Origin: RGDT01 sp964630925
Lineage (GTDB): Bacteria; Planctomycetota; Planctomycetia; Gemmatales; Gemmataceae
Direction of reading: 5' to 3'
Assembly: GCA_964630925.1 (NCBI GenBank)
Contig: CAZVZK010000087.1
Span: forward strand, 1 to 41,347
Length of the DNA: 41,347 nt
Part shown: piece after piece, positions 37,535 through 41,347 of the stretch
Position numbering within the stretch: the first letter of the stretch is position 1
How the letters are laid out: the number at the start of each line of letters is the position of its first letter
The notes under the pieces: generated by a model
Told to the model about the DNA's origin: nothing
What the model saw: only the letters and a program-made list of their open reading frames with translations
Databases searched by the model: none
Program-made: the position numbers and the translations under genes

Positions 37535-38098
37535 TCATCCGTTCGTCGGGGCCTGCTGCGTGAGGCCGGGCCGCCACAACACGTCATCGCCGTTGTTGTA
37601 GACGCGTCCCAGGACGAAAAGAAGGTCCGACAGGCGGTTGAGGTAGATCACCACCTGCGGGTTGACGGCCTCGGTGCGGCCGAGGGTGATCACGTCGCGC
37701 TCGGCGCGGCGGCACACGGTGCGGGCGAGGTGGGCCCACGCCGCCGCGGGCGTGCCGCCGGGCAGGAGGAAGCTCTTGAGCGGCGCCAGGCCGGCGTTGA
37801 GGCGGTCGATGGCCTGTTCGAGCCGGAGGGCCTGCTCGGGGCGGATGCGGAGGCGTTCGCCGGCCTGGCCGGGGACGCACAGGTCGGCGCCCACGTCGAA
37901 GAGGTCGTTCTGGATCGATTCGAGCAGCTCGCGTTCGGGTGGGCCTGATGTGAGCAACAGGCCGAGGACGGAGTTCAGCTCATCGACGGTGCCGTAGGCG
38001 GCGACGCGGGGGCAGTCCTTGGGGACGCGGGAGCCGTCGCCGAGGCCGGTGGTGCCGTCGTCGCCGGTCTTGGTGTAGATGCGTGACAGAGTTACCAT
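37535..38098 (-). CDS. Cob(I)alamin adenosyltransferase, PduO type
   Basis: A 187-residue PduO-type ATP:corrinoid adenosyltransferase, which makes adenosylcobalamin from cob(I)alamin and ATP as a trimer. The ATP-binding start is intact (IYTKTGDDGTTGLGDGSRVP), as are DELNSVLGLLL, IQNDLFDVGADLC, the FLLPGGTPAAAWAHLARTVC-RRAER region and VIYLNRLSDLLFVLGR. No ribosome binding site precedes the ATG. The bases directly upstream form the arm of a perfect 34-bp inverted repeat. It lies downstream of the adenosylcobalamin-dependent ribonucleotide reductase gene, so the cofactor maker and cofactor user may share a transcript. Confidence 0.95.
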   Translation of the reverse strand: MVTLSRIYTKTGDDGTTGLGDGSRVPKDCPRVAAYGTVDELNSVLGLLLTSGPPERELLESIQNDLFDVGADLCVPGQAGERLRIRPEQALRLEQAIDRLNAGLAPLKSFLLPGGTPAAAWAHLARTVCRRAERDVITLGRTEAVNPQVVIYLNRLSDLLFVLGRVYNNGDDVLWRPGLTQQAPTNG

Positions 38099-38236
38099 AG
38101 GGGTCAGGGGTCAGGGGTCAGGGGTCAGTAAGGAGAAGCGAAGACAAGTGAACAGCCAGTGAACAGCCGAGGGCCGGCTGTTCACCTGGCTGTTCTACTG
38201 GTTTACTGACCCCTGACCCCTGACCCCTGACCCCTA
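38098..38236 (-). repeat. Giant hairpin: perfect 34-bp heptamer inverted repeat with nested 11-bp repeats
   Basis: The left arm 38098-38131 holds four tandem AGGGGTC heptamers then AGTAA. It is exactly complementary to 38203-38236 (34 bp). Within the 71-nt centre, two tandem AGTGAACAGCC units (38147-38157, 38158-38168) face GGCTGTTCACCT (38176-38187) and GGCTGTTCTACT (38188-38199), so the structure continues almost to a 7-nt tip. It fills the gap between the reductase stop (38241) and the adenosyltransferase ATG (38098), pairing the first base of that start codon. Confidence 0.93.
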
Positions 38237-38240
38237 CTGG

Positions 38241-41200
38241 CTAGCTGCACCCCGACGTGGCGCCACAGGTGTCGCACTTGGCGCACGCCCCGCTGCGGAC
38301 GAGGGTGAGCTGCCCGCACTCGGTGCAGGGGTCGCCCTCGTAGCCCTTGAGCTTGGCCTGGCGGACCTTCTCGGCCTTGGCCGAGGGGCCGCCGCCGTTC
38401 GGCTTCACCGGGGCCGGGGCGGTGGCGGTGACGCGGGCCAGCGGCGGGGCCGATGCCTTGGGCCGGCGCGGGCGGGCGGCCTCCTCGGCGCCGTCGCCCT
38501 TGTGGAGGCTGTCGCCGCGCAGGTCATCCGGAGACACCTGGGCCAGCTCGAAGCGGCCGAGGTAGGTGACGGCCAGCTCGCGGAAGATGTAGTCGATGAT
38601 GGACGTGGCCATCTTGATGTGCGGGTTGCCCTGCACCATGCCGTTGGGCTCGAAGCGCGTGAACGTAAAGGCGTCCACGAACTCCTCCAGCGGCACGCCG
38701 TGCTGGAGGCCGAGTGAGACGGCGATGGCGAAGCAGTTCGTCATGCTGCGGAAGGCGGCGCCTTCCTTGTGCATATCGACGAAGATCTCGCCGAGGGTGC
38801 CGTCCTCGTATTCGCCGGTGCGGAGGTACATCTTGTGGCTGCCGATGCGGGCCTTCTGGGTGTAGCCCGAGCGGCGGTCCGGCAGCGTGCGCCTCTGCGC
38901 GATGTACTTGTAGACGATCTTCTCGGCGATCTGCACGGGCGCGGACTTCGGCTCCTCGGCCGCGGCCGAGGCGGAGGCGTCCTCCTCCGGGGTGTCGCTG
39001 ACGCTGTTGAGCGGCTGGCTGAGCTTGGAGCCGTCACGGTACAGGGCGTTGGCCTTGATCATGAGCTGCCACGAGAGGAGGTACGCCCGCTTCACGTCCT
39101 CGACGGTGGCCTCGTAGGGCATGTTGATGGTCTTGCTGATCGCGCCGCTGATGAACGGCTGGGCGGCGGCCATCATGCGGATGTGGGACTCGGGGGACAG
39201 GTAGCGTTTGCCGGTCTTGCCGCACTTGTTGGCGCAGTCGAACACGGGGAGGTGTTCGCTCTTGAGGTGCGGGGCGCCCTCGACGGTCATGGTGCCGCAG
39301 ACGTAGGCGCTGGCCTCGTTGATCTGCTGGCGGGAGAAGCCCAGCGCGGTCAGCACGTCGAAGCCGGGGGCGTCGATCTGGTCGCGTGTGAAGCCCATGG
39401 GGCCGGTCAGCACGTCGTCGCCGATGGACCAGCGGTTGAAGGCGAAGTGCAGCTCGAAGGCGCTGGGGAGCTGGGCCTCGATGCGCGTGATGACCTCCCG
39501 CGGCATGCCCTTGGCCTCGAGGGAGGCGGCGTTGATGTGGGGGCAGCCGGTCAGGGAGCCGGCGCCCTTGGAGTACTTCTCGATGGCCTCGATCTGGGCC
39601 TGCGAGTAGCCGAGGCGGGCGAGGGCGGGGGGGACGGACTGGTTGATGATCTTGAAGTAGCCGCCGCCGGCGAGCTTCTTGAACTTGATGAGTGCGAAGT
39701 CCGGCTCGATACCAGTGGTGTCGCAATCCATCACCAAGGCGATCGTTCCGGTCGGCGCGATGCACGTGACCTGGGCGTTGCGGAAGCCGTACAGCTCGCC
39801 CAGCTCGGCCATGAGGTCGCTCTCCTTGCGGGCGGCCTCCAGCAGGTAGGCGGGGCAGACACGCTCGTCGATGCCGACGGGCGTGATCGACAGGCCCTCG
39901 TAGTCGCCCTTGGGGGCGTTGTAGGCGGCCCGGCGGTGGTTGCGGATGACGCGGAGCATGGCGTCGCGGTTGGCGGGGTACTCGGGGAAAGGCCCGACCT
40001 CGGAGGCCATCTCCGCCGACGTGGAGTTGGCGACGGCGTGCATGATGGCCGAGAGGGCGGCGCACCAGGCGCGGCCCTCGGGCGAGTCGTAGGGGATGCC
40101 CTGGACCATCAAGAGTGAGCCGATATTAGCGTAGCCCAGGCCGAGGGTGCGGTAGTCGAAGGACTTCCGGGCGACGGGGACGGACGGGAACTGGGCCATG
40201 TAGACGGAGACCTCCAGGGTCAGCGTCCACAGGCGGGTGGCGTGGCGGTAGCTCTCCACGTCGAACCGACCCGACGGCGTATCGTAGAAACGTAACAGAT
40301 TCAGAGACGCAAGATTGCACGCCGTATCATCGAGGAACATATATTCGGAGCACGGGTTAGATGCGTTGATGCGTCCGCCCGCGGGGCAGGTGTGCCACTC
40401 GTTGATCGTCGTGTCGAACTGGACGCCGGGGTCGGCGCAGGCCCAGGCGGCGTAGCTGATCTGGTTCCACAGGTCGCGGGCCTGGAGCGAGCGCTTCGGT
40501 TTCGGGGCGCGGCCGGCCTTGAGGGCCTTCTCCTTCTCGGTCCGCCAGTACAGGTGCCAGGGGCCGTCCTTGGTGACGGCGTCCATGAAGTCGTTGCTGA
40601 TGCGGACGGAGTTGTTGGAGTTCTGGCCGCTGACGGTGTAGTAGGCCTTGCTGTCCCAGTCGGTGTCGTACTCCTCGATCTTCAGCGAGGTGAAGCCCTG
40701 CGCCGAGAGCTGGATGACGCGCTCGACGTAGTTGGCGGGGACGAGGTGCGAGCGGGCGTCGGCGATGGCCTTGCGCAGCTCGAGGTTCTTCTTGCGGTCG
40801 AGCCTCTCGTCGGCCTTGTGCCAGCCGTTGATGGCCTTGAGGATGGCGTTGAGCTTCTGGTTGAGGGTCTTCGACCCGGTGACCAGAGCCGCCACCTTGT
40901 CCTCCTCGATCACCTTCCAGTTGATGAACTCCTCGATGTCGGGGTGGTCGAGGTCGAGGACGACCATCTTGGCGGCGCGGCGCGTGGTGCCGCCGGACTT
41001 GATGGCGCCGGCGGCGCGGTCGCCGATCTTGAGGAAGCTCATGAGGCCGGAGGACTTGCCGCCGCCGGAGAGGGGCTCGCCGACGCCGCGGAGGCTGCTG
41101 AACGAGGAGCCGGTGCCGCTGCCGTACTTGAAGATGCGGGCCTCGCGGACCCACAGGTCCATGATGCCGCCGTCGTTGACGAGGTCATCATTGACCGACT

Positions 41201-41347
41201 GAATGAAGCACGCATGCGGCTGAGGATATTCATACGCCGACGTTGAGGCGGTCATCTCGCCGGTGGCGGGGTCCACGCGGAAGTGGCCCTGGGCGGGGCC
41301 GTCGATGCCGTAGGCCCAGTGGAGGCCGGTGTTGAACCACTGGGGGG
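38241..41347 (-). CDS. nrdJ: Adenosylcobalamin-dependent (class II) ribonucleotide reductase, 5' end outside the window
   Basis: The last 1034 residues of a class II ribonucleotide reductase, which uses adenosylcobalamin to make deoxyribonucleotides and needs no oxygen. The frame is open to the window edge (reading PQWFNTGLHWAYGIDGPAQG there), so the start is missing. Landmarks are FKYGSGTGSSFSSLRG, GRINASNPCSEYMFLDDTAC with the active-site Cys and Glu, ITCIAPTGTIALVMDCDTTG-IEPDF and CPHINAASLEAKG. Further on are the TSCPD-type region (GSHKMYLRTGEYEDGTLGEI) and a C-terminal cysteine-rich tail (CTECGQLTLVRSGACAKCDT, then CGATSGC) thought to re-reduce the active site. It lies upstream of the cobalamin adenosyltransferase gene. 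Confidence 0.95.
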   Translation of the reverse strand, partial: PQWFNTGLHWAYGIDGPAQGHFRVDPATGEMTASTSAYEYPQPHACFIQSVNDDLVNDGGIMDLWVREARIFKYGSGTGSSFSSLRGVGEPLSGGGKSSGLMSFLKIGDRAAGAIKSGGTTRRAAKMVVLDLDHPDIEEFINWKVIEEDKVAALVTGSKTLNQKLNAILKAINGWHKADERLDRKKNLELRKAIADARSHLVPANYVERVIQLSAQGFTSLKIEEYDTDWDSKAYYTVSGQNSNNSVRISNDFMDAVTKDGPWHLYWRTEKEKALKAGRAPKPKRSLQARDLWNQISYAAWACADPGVQFDTTINEWHTCPAGGRINASNPCSEYMFLDDTACNLASLNLLRFYDTPSGRFDVESYRHATRLWTLTLEVSVYMAQFPSVPVARKSFDYRTLGLGYANIGSLLMVQGIPYDSPEGRAWCAALSAIMHAVANSTSAEMASEVGPFPEYPANRDAMLRVIRNHRRAAYNAPKGDYEGLSITPVGIDERVCPAYLLEAARKESDLMAELGELYGFRNAQVTCIAPTGTIALVMDCDTTGIEPDFALIKFKKLAGGGYFKIINQSVPPALARLGYSQAQIEAIEKYSKGAGSLTGCPHINAASLEAKGMPREVITRIEAQLPSAFELHFAFNRWSIGDDVLTGPMGFTRDQIDAPGFDVLTALGFSRQQINEASAYVCGTMTVEGAPHLKSEHLPVFDCANKCGKTGKRYLSPESHIRMMAAAQPFISGAISKTINMPYEATVEDVKRAYLLSWQLMIKANALYRDGSKLSQPLNSVSDTPEEDASASAAAEEPKSAPVQIAEKIVYKYIAQRRTLPDRRSGYTQKARIGSHKMYLRTGEYEDGTLGEIFVDMHKEGAAFRSMTNCFAIAVSLGLQHGVPLEEFVDAFTFTRFEPNGMVQGNPHIKMATSIIDYIFRELAVTYLGRFELAQVSPDDLRGDSLHKGDGAEEAARPRRPKASAPPLARVTATAPAPVKPNGGGPSAKAEKVRQAKLKGYEGDPCTECGQLTLVRSGACAKCDTCGATSGCS

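Noticed and set aside
38098..38236. CRISPR array or tandem-repeat protein from the AGGGGTC heptamers
   Set aside because: The units are 7 nt in strict tandem without spacers and are mirrored as an inverted repeat, which is a hairpin element, not a CRISPR array. No coding frame uses them.
38769..40118. Plus-strand open frame (449 codons) opposite the ribonucleotide reductase
   Set aside because: It is an antisense shadow rich in Gly, Val, Leu and Asp, with no family or ribosome binding site.

Overview
The window looks like a chromosomal segment of a high-GC planctomycete, probably of the Gemmata group (Gemmataceae or close relatives). This rests on a DUF1501 secreted protein, a GYF_2 membrane protein, the paralogous family that ends in a HVRGCW-type motif (25406-26161), LpxA together with a flagellar export apparatus, and many small unrecognised proteins. 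Almost all genes have strongly G/C-biased third codon positions. No tRNA, rRNA, CRISPR array or intact insertion sequence was found. The assignment is inference from gene content only.

Layout. 1-4.9 kb: small unrecognised genes, a two-gene minus-strand unit with a DUF6941-like protein, and a DUF1501 protein. 4.9-10.9 kb: an enolase-superfamily dehydratase, a zinc-ribbon membrane protein, a macrolide-type glycosyltransferase, a PP2C phosphatase, MsrB and a deoxyribosyltransferase-like protein. 11.0-28.7 kb: a flagellar island in five blocks: motA-motB (minus); two unknown genes then fliK-flgD-flgE (plus); fliL-fliM-fliN-fliO-like (minus, every junction an ATGA overlap); flgB-flgC, hairpins, then fliJ-motE-like-fliO-fliP-fliQ-fliR-flhB (plus); and flhA, which is separated from flhB by an Rpn-type nuclease-like gene, a Gemmata-type paralogue and a repeat-rich spacer. 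fliE, fliF, fliG, fliH, fliI, rod, filament and chemotaxis genes are absent and must lie elsewhere. 28.8-35.1 kb: two thioredoxin-fold secreted proteins, membrane proteins, a SRPBCC protein, a YbaK deacylase, a HAD hydrolase, LpxA, IF-3 and a PilZ protein. 35.2-41.3 kb (minus): TruD, then a unit of class II (B12-dependent) ribonucleotide reductase, cobalamin adenosyltransferase and a TIM-barrel sugar isomerase-like protein.

The most unusual signals are: (1) a perfect 34-bp inverted repeat built from heptamers, with nested 11-bp repeats, filling the gap between the B12-dependent reductase gene and the B12 adenosyltransferase gene and ending at the latter's start codon; a second hairpin of about 138 nt between the PilZ gene and truD shares a 10-mer with it; (2) a flagellar motor with unusual parts: MotB without its OmpA peptidoglycan-binding domain, FliM without the N-terminal CheY-binding peptide, two FliO-like proteins and a very short FliK; (3) four copies of a 10-mer with a 13-bp inverted repeat in front of flhA; (4) a 74-bp ungapped duplicated promoter/start region at 6.1 and 7.3 kb; (5) a probable AUC start codon for infC; (6) extended -10 boxes placed 6-7 nt from start codons, suggesting leaderless transcripts.
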